Source of the DNA: Planctomycetia bacterium
GTDB lineage: Bacteria; Planctomycetota; Phycisphaerae; UBA1845; UTPLA1
Assembly (NCBI GenBank): GCA_015075745.1
Contig: JABTTW010000001.1
Span: 2,108,001-2,172,000, forward strand
Direction: 5' to 3'
DNA length: 64,000 bases
Below the pieces are notes generated by a model. That model did not search any database. It saw only the letters and a list, made by a program, of their open reading frames with translations, and was not told the origin of the DNA. How positions within the stretch are numbered: the first letter of the stretch is position 1; each line of letters starts with the position of its first letter. Shown here piece by piece: positions 1-8,052 of this stretch. The position numbers and the translations under genes were made by a program.

Positions 1-1
1 C

Positions 2-490
2 GAGAAAGCATTCGCCTCATCCGCCAGTCGCAGCAGCGACGGGGGGCTTTCACAGCGCATGTTCGGCTCGCTATTGACCTGGATGCAGGAGCACACGGCC
101 CCGGTCTTCCTCGTCGCCACGGCCAACGATATCGAGGCGCTGCCGCCGGAGATGCTTCGCAAGGGACGCTTCGACGAGGTGTTCTTTGTCGACCTGCCGT
201 CGGAGCCGACGCGTCGAGAGATTCTCGCCATCCACCTGAGCAAGCGTAAACGCGATCCGGGCAAGTTCGACATCGCGGCCCTCGCCTCCTCGGCCGAGGG
301 CTATAGCGGCGCAGAGATCGAACAGGCCATTCTCTCCGCCCTTCACGACGGCTTCGCGGCCGGCCGGGAGATCGATACCAGCGCGATTCAAAAGGCGATG
401 AAAAGCTCACCGCCGCTGTCAGTGACGATGTCGGAAAGGATGCTCGCCCTCCGCGCCTGGGCCCAGGGTCGCTGCGTTCCGGCGGACTGA
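2..490 (+). CDS. AAA+ ATPase, Ycf46-like, C-terminal part (5' end outside window)
   Basis: The reading frame is open from base 2, so only the last ~162 residues are present. It begins inside the ATPase core (EKAFA...SQRMFGSLLTWMQE), continues into the second region of homology with ATANDIEALPPEMLRKGRFD (sensor asparagine and the arginine-finger segment) and ends with the AAA lid helix (GYSGAEIEQAILSALHDGF). The tail PLSVTMSERMLALRAWAQGR is typical of the Ycf46-like family, whose N-terminal half is a degenerate ATPase domain; that half would lie upstream of the window. The cellular substrate of these proteins is not established. The gene is convergent with the LptC-like gene that follows, with 32 bases between the stops. 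Confidence 0.85.
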   Translation, partial: EKAFASSASRSSDGGLSQRMFGSLLTWMQEHTAPVFLVATANDIEALPPEMLRKGRFDEVFFVDLPSEPTRREILAIHLSKRKRDPGKFDIAALASSAEGYSGAEIEQAILSALHDGFAAGREIDTSAIQKAMKSSPPLSVTMSERMLALRAWAQGRCVPAD

Positions 491-522
491 GGTCATGACA
501 ACTTCGTATCGAATGGTGTGAA

Positions 523-3500
523 TCAGCGCCGGCTGGTTCGAATGGTGGCTTTCGGCGCTTCGATGCGATTCTTTGCCCGATCCCAGATCAAGACCGGCCC
601 ACGCCACATCATGAACCGGCCGGAGCCCTCCTCCTCGTCCATGATGGTTGCTTCGTAGTTGCTGGCCCCTTCGAGCCGGGTCTCTCCGGAATCGGCGAGA
701 TACTGAAGGTGCTCGCCGGTCAGGCTCTTGGTGTCTTCCTTGAGGTGAACCGACTCCTTGGCAATGAGACGTGCCAGATCCGTGGCACGGGCGCCGGCCT
801 GGGACTTGCCCTTCTTCGGCTCCTTCTTCGCGGTCTTGAACTCCAGCAGGAGATTGCCGCATCGCAACGTGGCGATGCGCCCCTTGCCGATGTGCTGAAG
901 CGAGGCGTCGTCAAGGCCCATCGCCGACGCAAGCTCGCCCTGCATCACCATCTCCCGACCGCTGCGGTGGACCATCGAAACATCCTTGTCGAAGACAACA
1001 AGGCTGCGGTCCACGAAAAAGTCCATCGAGTTCTGCCAGGTGATCGCCGTCTGGCTGGGTCCGTCGCTTCGCAGGCTGCTCATCATCGGCGCCGCCTCCG
1101 CGCTGGCCTGCGACTGCTTCTTTCGCTCTCGCGGATCAAACTGGTAGTCTTCGATCAATAGGGTACCGGCGCTGGGGATGTTCATCTGTTCGGCGACGAG
1201 ATCGACTGCAATCTGCGGCGCGGCGATCCGAACCCGGGACAAGAGACGACCGCGCAGCCCCAGCCGCGTATCGGGCGCGTACTCCATGCTCAGCGCCTCG
1301 GCGCGACCTTCGGCGACCACATAGACCGGCCGCTTCCTCTGGCCTCCGACAGCCGCGAGCGATACTTGATCGTCCCGGCCCCTATCACCGGACACTTCCC
1401 CGAACTTGGCAAGGATCCGCTCCTGCGGCAAACCGCAGAGCAGGCGCGTCGCGGTAAACGCCGCGACCACCGGCGTCGAAAAGACCGCCCCGACGTAACC
1501 GGCCTCCTCGCGCACGTCCGCCATCAACTTGAAAGGCGAAACCTCGCCGCGCGCCTTGCGCAGCGGAGGCGGTGGAGCATTGCTGAATCGAACCGTCATC
1601 TTTTCCGACGTGAGCCGGAAGTTCGGAGTCTGGCTGACGATGTCGCCGAGAAAGACGCCGTAGTTCCTCTCCAATTGGAACTCCATCCGATCCTTCCAGG
1701 TCGTCTTCACGGTCGTCGTCTCGCTCAGCTTGCGACCGCTGAAGTCCTCCTTGGTCCGGATGTACGACGAACCGGGGCCCGGCACCACCATCGACTGGCG
1801 GGTCATGTCGATGTCGATGCGTTCGCCGTGCAGCGCGACATCCCCAAATCGGGCCCTTGCAGGTCGATCTGCCGAAGCGCCCAGTATCAGCGCCGTGGCA
1901 AGCTGGCCGCCTGCGTTCATCGTGGCCTTGAGCGACTCTGCGCGGCTGATTTTCAAATTCTGAGTCGGGTCGATGATGAAGACGTCGCCACCGGCATCGA
2001 CCGTCTGGATTCCGATTCGTGACTTGGCCGGAGCCGCGGGCCTGCCGTCCTGCGCCGGGCGCGGCTTGCCGGGAATCTGAGCCAACTCGACGTGCATCTT
2101 CTGCGCGCGAATCTCTCGATTCGCCTGGCGAGCCAGAACGTCACCGAAACCGTCAACGCTGCGCGGAACGCTTCGTCCGTCAGGCGTCAGCGTCATCGCG
2201 ACGTCCAGCCGATCGCCCGCAAGCACATCGTCGCCTCGCTCCAGCCGGACCCCGCCCGACATATTGAGGTGCTGGATGTGGTCGGCAACATCCTCGCCGG
2301 AGCGGGGCTCGCCAAATGTCGCGGCGACCTCTTCGCCCACGAGTCGATCCTCGCCCTGCTTCATCGAAACGGTTCCGTGGAACCAGGCGCGGCGAAGATA
2401 CTCTTTTTCCTTGTCTTCCATCGCCCCTGTGTCGGGGTTCATCTGCCGAACGTGTCGCCGACCAATTTCGAGATCGACGCCGCGCGCCCAATCAATGCGA
2501 ACGGCATCACGCGCCGACTTGGATTTGGCGAGATCGCCGGATGCGTCTGAATCGCCCATCAGGCCGTCCAGCCGGTCGTCTTCCATATGACCGGGCCCTT
2601 CGACGCGGCCGAGCCCCCGCTTCTCATCAAAGAAAATCTCGCGTCCGCTCAGCGTGCCGGATCCACCGACATTGATCTGAACGGGCCGCGCATCGGTCGC
2701 GGACATCCATACTTGGCGGCGCTCATGCCGGTAGACGAGTTGATCGCAGGTGGCCGTCGCCTTTTTTGGATCGCCGGCCTCGCCGCCGGGCGCGACCTGG
2801 TCGCTCATCAGCCTGACCGGATTACCGATCGCGACCGCATCGAAGCGCTGGCCGGTCTGCTCCTCGGCATTCACGCGGATCGGTCGCATCTCCAAAGGGC
2901 CGTTCCAGGTCAGGGTGAGTCGAGTCTGATCGTCCTGGCTGAAATCCGCAGGCAAGCCGGCAGTGGTGCGGCCGCTGCTCGTTTCCGACGCGGCGCCGGA
3001 GGTATCGCCGTCTTCCGGCTCCACTTTGGCGGCGCCCTGAGGACGCGGGCCGGTGCTGGCCTGCTGGCGCTGTTTGCGACCGAAGTCAAAATTCACTTCG
3101 AGGCTGTCAGCTTCAATCTTGCCGATCGTTCGCAACCCGTCTCGCTGCTCCACCACGACGTTGTTGGCGAACACGGCGCGGTAGGTATGCACGCGCGACC
3201 GTTCCTTGACGGACTCCGCCTGTGCCAGGGGCGTGCCGTCAACCGCTGACCGCGCCTCCGTGGTCATCTGCTGAACCGCCGCGGTAAGATCGTCCGCGCT
3301 CTTCAACTCGCCAACGGGGGTATGCACGGCGGCAGCGGCGGATGGCAGCGACCGGGGCTGATTGGCGGCGACGGCCCCGCCTTCCAGGCGAATCTCCGCG
3401 GCGGCCTCGGCGGCCGTGATCGCGGCGATGGACATCGGCTTCATCGCCTCGGCGCGAGGGGCCACCATTTGCCCCTTGCCCTTCAAACCGGATGCGGTCG

Positions 3501-4296
3501 CTTTCTTGCCTCGCTTCGCGTCGCGCGTCGTGCCGGGCATTCCGAAGTCGATCATCTTGCCGCCGCGCCGCAGAATCATCCGACCGCCCTGCTCGAAGCG
3601 CAGCATGTCGATGCGATTATCAACCTGGTCCCACTGAACCGTCAGGCCGCGACAATCTTCAATCCGCGCCTCGGTGCTATCGACCAGGACATCGCCATCG
3701 GCAAACAGTTCGGCGCGATCCATGTCAAAGCGCGCCTCGGGCAGAAAGATACTGATGAGGTCGTCAGGGTGAGCAAATCGCTCGGCAAGTTCCGGATTCT
3801 CCTCGCGCCACTTTGTCGTTGTGCGGTCAATGACCACCTTCACGTTGCCCCAGAGGCGACCCCGCTTGGGATCGACGCGCGTACTGGTTCGTCGCGTGAT
3901 GGTTACTTCGGCTTCGTCGGCATTGATGTAGGTGATCTCGCCGCGCGGCATGTAAATCTGGATCGCCAGCTTGTGAAGGTGAAAATCCGTCTCGGTGATC
4001 GGCTCCCATTTCTCCGCCTCGAAGATGTACTTGAGCCGGCCGGAAACATCGTCGTAAATTTTCACACGCGTCTGAGCGCCGGGGCTTAAAGGAATGCGCG
4101 CGTCCGTCATACCCTGAACCGCGACCTGCGTTGTCGCCGCGGCACGAGTCACAAACTTGTGAACGACGTCGGCGGAATTTCCGGCATCCGGATCGACCGT
4201 GGCATGATCGGGGCTGGAGAACACGACATAGGCCGCGACCGCCATCAGAAACGTCGCGCCCATCAGCAGGATTTTTTTCGGTAGTCCTTCTCGCAT
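523..4296 (-). CDS. giant LptC/OstA-like envelope protein (about 1257 aa)
   Basis: The start was placed at the ATG of MREGLPKKILLMGATF, 19 bases after the kdsC stop; an open extension to 4443 runs back into kdsC and lacks protein character. Residues ~7-25 form one membrane anchor, followed by an LptC-like stretch (GAQTRVKIYDDVSGRLKY, then FHLHKLAIQIYMPRGEITYI). Further OstA-like strand-rich segments recur through the chain (DRAELFADGDVLVDS; VFANNVVVEQRDG; RNYGVFLGDIV). LptC is normally ~190 residues and LptA ~180, so this protein is six to seven times larger. The kdsC-lptC order matches the enterobacterial kdsC-lptC-lptA-lptB locus, but no separate lptA or lptB follows. It is inferred to be an inner-membrane-anchored periplasmic protein in LPS export. 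Membership of the OstA/LptC superfamily is likely; the precise function is not proven. Confidence 0.7.
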   Translation of the reverse strand: MREGLPKKILLMGATFLMAVAAYVVFSSPDHATVDPDAGNSADVVHKFVTRAAATTQVAVQGMTDARIPLSPGAQTRVKIYDDVSGRLKYIFEAEKWEPITETDFHLHKLAIQIYMPRGEITYINADEAEVTITRRTSTRVDPKRGRLWGNVKVVIDRTTTKWREENPELAERFAHPDDLISIFLPEARFDMDRAELFADGDVLVDSTEARIEDCRGLTVQWDQVDNRIDMLRFEQGGRMILRRGGKMIDFGMPGTTRDAKRGKKATASGLKGKGQMVAPRAEAMKPMSIAAITAAEAAAEIRLEGGAVAANQPRSLPSAAAAVHTPVGELKSADDLTAAVQQMTTEARSAVDGTPLAQAESVKERSRVHTYRAVFANNVVVEQRDGLRTIGKIEADSLEVNFDFGRKQRQQASTGPRPQGAAKVEPEDGDTSGAASETSSGRTTAGLPADFSQDDQTRLTLTWNGPLEMRPIRVNAEEQTGQRFDAVAIGNPVRLMSDQVAPGGEAGDPKKATATCDQLVYRHERRQVWMSATDARPVQINVGGSGTLSGREIFFDEKRGLGRVEGPGHMEDDRLDGLMGDSDASGDLAKSKSARDAVRIDWARGVDLEIGRRHVRQMNPDTGAMEDKEKEYLRRAWFHGTVSMKQGEDRLVGEEVAATFGEPRSGEDVADHIQHLNMSGGVRLERGDDVLAGDRLDVAMTLTPDGRSVPRSVDGFGDVLARQANREIRAQKMHVELAQIPGKPRPAQDGRPAAPAKSRIGIQTVDAGGDVFIIDPTQNLKISRAESLKATMNAGGQLATALILGASADRPARARFGDVALHGERIDIDMTRQSMVVPGPGSSYIRTKEDFSGRKLSETTTVKTTWKDRMEFQLERNYGVFLGDIVSQTPNFRLTSEKMTVRFSNAPPPPLRKARGEVSPFKLMADVREEAGYVGAVFSTPVVAAFTATRLLCGLPQERILAKFGEVSGDRGRDDQVSLAAVGGQRKRPVYVVAEGRAEALSMEYAPDTRLGLRGRLLSRVRIAAPQIAVDLVAEQMNIPSAGTLLIEDYQFDPRERKKQSQASAEAAPMMSSLRSDGPSQTAITWQNSMDFFVDRSLVVFDKDVSMVHRSGREMVMQGELASAMGLDDASLQHIGKGRIATLRCGNLLLEFKTAKKEPKKGKSQAGARATDLARLIAKESVHLKEDTKSLTGEHLQYLADSGETRLEGASNYEATIMDEEEGSGRFMMWRGPVLIWDRAKNRIEAPKATIRTSRR

Positions 4297-4315
4297 ATTC
4301 AATTCCGCCGATCCA

Positions 4316-4849
4316 TTACGTATCCGTAGACGCTCGATCGGCCGACCAACGCTTTGCGACGCTCGACCAGGTTCCATTGCGGCGAAGCAATCGCTCAACC
4401 GCCTCTGCGACCGCGCCGGACCCACCGGCTCGCCGCGTGACATACGCAGCGGCTCGCTTCACCAGCGGCACCGCGTTGGCGACGGCGATGGGGTAGCCGC
4501 ACTTTCGCATCGGCGCGATATCCAGCAGATCATCACCGATGAACGCCGTCTCGGCGGAGGACACTTTCGCCTTTTCGCAGAACGACTCGAACGCCGGCAG
4601 CTTGTCGCCGACGCCCTGGGCAATCAACTCAATATCCAACTCAGCCGCACGCGCTGCGACAGCCGCGGACTGCCGGCCGCTGATAATCGCAACGCAACCA
4701 CCGGCCTGCTGCCATAAACGAATCGCCCCGCCGTCCTGCACGTGGAATTCCTTGATCGCGTTGCCATGCCGATCGTAGGGGAGGCCGCCGCTGGTCATCA
4801 CGCCGTCAACATCGAGGATCAGCAGCTTGATAGGACGCAAGTGCACCAT
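4316..4849 (-). CDS. kdsC: 3-deoxy-D-manno-octulosonate 8-phosphate phosphatase (KdsC-type HAD)
   Basis: This 177-residue HAD phosphatase removes phosphate from KDO-8-phosphate in the cytoplasm, feeding LPS inner-core synthesis. The nucleophile motif is LLILDVDGVMTSG near residue 10 (Asp and Asp+2). KdsC-specific features follow: IKEFHVQDGGAIRLWQQAG, the threonine/serine motif IISGR, and the acidic GDDLLD motif with the preceding FIGD. The length matches the small cap-less C0-type KdsC family. It lies immediately upstream (minus strand) of the LptC-like gene, the pairing seen in proteobacterial LPS loci, which supports the assignment over a generic HAD enzyme. The last ~15 residues are not conserved in the family as I know it. 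Confidence 0.9.
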   Translation of the reverse strand: MVHLRPIKLLILDVDGVMTSGGLPYDRHGNAIKEFHVQDGGAIRLWQQAGGCVAIISGRQSAAVAARAAELDIELIAQGVGDKLPAFESFCEKAKVSSAETAFIGDDLLDIAPMRKCGYPIAVANAVPLVKRAAAYVTRRAGGSGAVAEAVERLLRRNGTWSSVAKRWSADRASTDT

Positions 4850-4970
4850 TCCGTCGTCGGCGAGACGTCTCTCGTTTCGGCCCCCGAAGATCGCCCGCCG
4901 GAATCATCCAGCGATGAGGATTCTAGCCCGATTCCACCATCCTCACAACCAACCGCGCCCCGGCGAAAAA

Positions 4971-6137
4971 TCACCCTGAGACGGCCGCCAGGGCCTGATA
5001 CAGGTCGGCCTTCAAATCCTCCACCGATTCAAGACCTATGCTGATGCGGATCACCCATTTGCTCTTGCCGTCCGACGGATCGGCGACCTCCAGCGGCACG
5101 GCGAGGCTCTCATAACCGCCCCAGCTCACGGCGATGCCGAAATACCGCAGCGCATCCACCACGGCGAACGCCGCCTCTCTGCCGGGCGTTTTCAGGGCGA
5201 AACTAATGAGCCCGCTGTGGCCGCGCATCTGCTTTCGGGCCAGGGCCGCATGTGGGTGCGACTCCAGTCCCGAGTAGTACACGCGTGCCACGCGCATGTC
5301 GCTCTCCAGCAGCCGGGCGATCGCCGCGGTGCTTCGCGAATGACGCTCCATGCGCACGCCAAGGGTCCGCAAGCCGCGCAGCATCAGCCAGCAGGCGAAC
5401 GGATCGGCCACGCCGCCCAGCAGCTCACCCTCAAGGTTGACAATGGACCTCATGCGCTCCGCCGAGCCGACGACGAGCCCGGCGATCACGTCGCTGTGGC
5501 CGCTGATGTATTTCGACGCCGAGTGGACCACCAGATCGACGCCCAGCGTCAGCGGATTCTGATAAACCGGCGTCGCGTTGGAATTGTCGCAGATGGTGGA
5601 TATCCCGCGCGACCTGGCATGGGCGCAGATAGCCGCGAGGTCCTGCACCTCGAACAAGATGCTGGACGGAGACTCCAGATAGTAGAGCTTGGTATTCGGC
5701 CGCGTCGCCGCTTCAAAATCCGACGCTTCCGTCCCACGCACGTAGGTCGTCTCAATCCCGAAGCGCGGCAAATAGTTCGTCAGCAATTTCCGTGTCGGAC
5801 CATACGCCGTCCCGACACAGACGACATGATCTCCCGACTTCGCGCACGACAAGATCGCCGCGGAAATCGCCGCCATGCCCGAGCCGAATGCCCGAGCGGC
5901 CTCGCCCTTCTCCATCGCCGCGATCTTCTCCTCGAGCAGCCGCGCCGTCGGGTTTCCGACGCGCGTGTAATCAAACCGCTGCCGGTCTTCGGACCGCGAG
6001 TGAAACGATGCGCTGTCGGGAAAGGTGAAGGTGGACGATTGATAGAGCGGGGGAGCCGCCGCGCCGAGGTTGGTTTCCCGATTCTCCGCATAGTGGACGC
6101 AGAGTGTCTCGATGCCTGGATGTTGTCCGTCGCCCAC
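4971..6137 (-). CDS. PLP-dependent Cys/Met metabolism enzyme (cystathionine gamma-synthase / beta-lyase / gamma-lyase family)
   Basis: A full-length (388 aa) transsulfuration-family enzyme, fold-type I PLP. Visible motifs are the substrate/PLP phosphate site YTRVGNPTARLLEEK, the glycine loop AFGSGMAAISAA, the PLP-pyridine aspartate D184 in ICDNSNATP, and the Schiff-base lysine K209 in SASKYISGHSD. The usual DNTFATP/DNTWATP triplet is here DNSNATP, a non-standard pair of residues near the active site, so substrate preference (cystathionine, methionine, homocysteine or a derivative) cannot be assigned. No other sulfur-metabolism gene is adjacent. It is divergent from the amidotransferase gene at 6253, with ~115 bases between the two starts. 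Confidence 0.88.
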   Translation of the reverse strand: MGDGQHPGIETLCVHYAENRETNLGAAAPPLYQSSTFTFPDSASFHSRSEDRQRFDYTRVGNPTARLLEEKIAAMEKGEAARAFGSGMAAISAAILSCAKSGDHVVCVGTAYGPTRKLLTNYLPRFGIETTYVRGTEASDFEAATRPNTKLYYLESPSSILFEVQDLAAICAHARSRGISTICDNSNATPVYQNPLTLGVDLVVHSASKYISGHSDVIAGLVVGSAERMRSIVNLEGELLGGVADPFACWLMLRGLRTLGVRMERHSRSTAAIARLLESDMRVARVYYSGLESHPHAALARKQMRGHSGLISFALKTPGREAAFAVVDALRYFGIAVSWGGYESLAVPLEVADPSDGKSKWVIRISIGLESVEDLKADLYQALAAVSG

Positions 6138-6252
6138 GTCTATACTCCTTGCCGCCGTGCGGATAGTGTTACGCGATTGTCAGGACGCATCGTAATATCG
6201 CCTCGCGTCCGATTCAAAGGCGTGCCCGCGACCGGGAGAAAGCCGTCGTCTT

Positions 6253-6837
6253 ATGCTCGTGCTGATCGATAACTACGACTCCTTCACCTACAACCTCGTC
6301 CAGCGCTTCGGCGAGATCGGCCTTGAAGACTCCGCCCTGCGCCACGAAATCCGCGTCTATCGAAATGACCAGGTCTCCGTCGAGCGCCTCGCGCAGGACA
6401 AGCCCACCCACCTCGTCATCTCACCCGGCCCCTGCACCCCGGCCGAGGGCGGCATCAGCAACGATGCGATCCAGCATTTTTTCAGGAAGATTCCCGTCCT
6501 CGGCGTCTGCCTGGGCCACCAGTGCATCGGCCACACCTTCGGCGCAGCCGTCGTTCGCGCGGGGCGGATCATGCACGGCAAGACCAGCCCCATTCATCAC
6601 GACGGCAGGACCATCTTCGCGGACATGTCGAACCCCTTCACCGCAACGCGCTATCACTCATTAATGGTAGACGTCGCGACGCTGCCGCCCGAGTTTGAAG
6701 TGTCCGCCCGAACCGATCAGGGCGAATGCATGGCACTTCGCCACAAGTCCGCGCCACTCGAAGGCGTACAATTCCACCCGGAGAGCTTCCTCACCGACGA
6801 AGGCGCCAAGCTGCTGGCGAATTTTCTGCGGATGTGA
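6253..6837 (+). CDS. pabA/trpG: aminodeoxychorismate / anthranilate synthase glutamine amidotransferase subunit
   Basis: A 194-residue class I (triad) glutamine amidotransferase that hydrolyses glutamine and passes ammonia to the chorismate-binding partner (PabB or TrpE). It starts with the family signature MLVLIDNYDSFTYNL. The nucleophile is C86 in GVCLGHQ, and the His/Glu of the triad are H175 and E177 in GVQFHPES. The oxyanion/substrate motif VISPGPCTPAEGG is present. Length and start match the family. Many bacteria use one amphibolic subunit for both folate and tryptophan; no pabB, pabC or trp gene is adjacent, so which pathway it serves is undetermined here. Confidence 0.93.
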   Translation: MLVLIDNYDSFTYNLVQRFGEIGLEDSALRHEIRVYRNDQVSVERLAQDKPTHLVISPGPCTPAEGGISNDAIQHFFRKIPVLGVCLGHQCIGHTFGAAVVRAGRIMHGKTSPIHHDGRTIFADMSNPFTATRYHSLMVDVATLPPEFEVSARTDQGECMALRHKSAPLEGVQFHPESFLTDEGAKLLANFLRM

Positions 6838-6906
6838 CAAACCGAAAGAGATAAGGCAAACGGATCGGTTCACGGGAAGCGGTACTGCGCGTATCCGAAT
6901 CGAGAC

Positions 6907-7839
6907 TTATTCTTTCGCCTGATTCAAGACCTTCTCCAGCGAGATGCCGCCGCCGGCGCCTTGCAGCACCGGGTTCAGGTCGTTTCCAGTGGGCAGGTTC
7001 TTGAGCAGTTCGCGGAGCTGCTCGGCCATCTTCGGGTCGATCTGTTCCGGCCGAATCTGACCCGTCGTGTTCAACTCGTGAATCGCGTCGCGCAGCGCGG
7101 GAATCTTCGCGATTGGATTCGTCCCATCCGTGACGCTCGCCATCGCTCCCATTCGCGATTCCTGCGCCAGCCTGAGCATTGTCGCACCGACCTGGGCGCG
7201 CGGCGAACCCTTCGGGGAGACCTTCTCGTCGGTCATCAGCTTCGCGAACGGCTGGAGCGACGTCGAGAACCAGCAAAGACTCAAGACGATCGCCACGCCC
7301 TCGGCAAGTCCCAGCGCAGCACCGCCCACTCGATCGACCGCAAGGAGTCCGCCGCGCCGCATAATCACGCGCCTGCGAAAGCTCTTGGTCCCGAAGTGAC
7401 AAACACACCAAAGCGCCGTGGCCCCGAGAGCGGTCAGGACGAATCCCCCCATGCCGGGAGGGCTGCCCGTGGTCTGGGTGACGAGGTTAGAGGTAAAGGC
7501 CTGGATGGAAGGACCAAAGACGACCATGACTACGGCGAACGCGAGCATCACCAGCTTTCGAAACCCGCCGCGCCAAAGCCCGTGCAGCGTGCAGGCGGTG
7601 AGCGCCGCCGCGGCGATCTGGCCCAATAGGAGCCCGCGCTGGAGGCTCATGAACAGCATCGCGCCGCCAAGGCCGATGGTCAGGATGCTAGAATAGACCG
7701 GAGCGACCGGTGCAAAGGGCGCTTTGGTCGAAGGTCGGGCGGAGCGAATCATCGGGGGGCGAAGCGCGTCGCTGAGCCGTGTTTCCGGTCCCGGGCCGGC
7801 CGGCTTCGAGCGAGCAGTGGCATCAACCGGTGGTTTCAT
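6907..7839 (-). CDS. CvpA family membrane protein
   Basis: About 310 residues. The start was set at ATG 7839 (MKPPVDATARSKPAG); the open frame continues upstream only as the antisense of the next gene's 5' region. After a proline-rich basic N-terminus come four hydrophobic segments (ILTIGLGGAMLFMSLQRG; LVMLAFAVVMVVFGPSI; FVLTALGATALWCVCHF; LAVDRVGGAALGLAEGVAIV). The last carries the CvpA-like DRVGGAALGL glycine pattern. The C-terminal ~100 residues are soluble and helical. CvpA in E. coli is linked to colicin V production and envelope stress; in planctomycetes the role is unknown. It is convergent with pabA/trpG. Confidence 0.75.
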   Translation of the reverse strand: MKPPVDATARSKPAGPGPETRLSDALRPPMIRSARPSTKAPFAPVAPVYSSILTIGLGGAMLFMSLQRGLLLGQIAAAALTACTLHGLWRGGFRKLVMLAFAVVMVVFGPSIQAFTSNLVTQTTGSPPGMGGFVLTALGATALWCVCHFGTKSFRRRVIMRRGGLLAVDRVGGAALGLAEGVAIVLSLCWFSTSLQPFAKLMTDEKVSPKGSPRAQVGATMLRLAQESRMGAMASVTDGTNPIAKIPALRDAIHELNTTGQIRPEQIDPKMAEQLRELLKNLPTGNDLNPVLQGAGGGISLEKVLNQAKE

Positions 7840-8052
7840 GGTGATCACGACGGTTTTCCCCCGAATTAGGATAGGGCGGCCAAGCCGCACGAAAAAGACA
7901 TACCATCTATCGGTCAGGGTATTCGCCGCCAAAGCCGAATTATTTACGATCGCCGCACAGCGTCGGATAATAGGTGGTCGCACCGTTCGCCGTTTGACCG
8001 TCCGGTAGGCAGGCGACCCGTTTCGGACTTTGAGCCGCACAGGGAGAATCAC

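Noticed and set aside
4297..4443. N-terminal extension of the LptC-like protein to 4443
   Set aside because: The 49 added residues are antisense-free but lie in the 3' end of kdsC, and the membrane anchor follows directly after the Met at 4296.
5217..6272. 351-codon plus-strand frame opposite the PLP enzyme
   Set aside because: Antisense shadow rich in Arg/His/Gln with no recognisable domain; the minus-strand enzyme has complete motifs.
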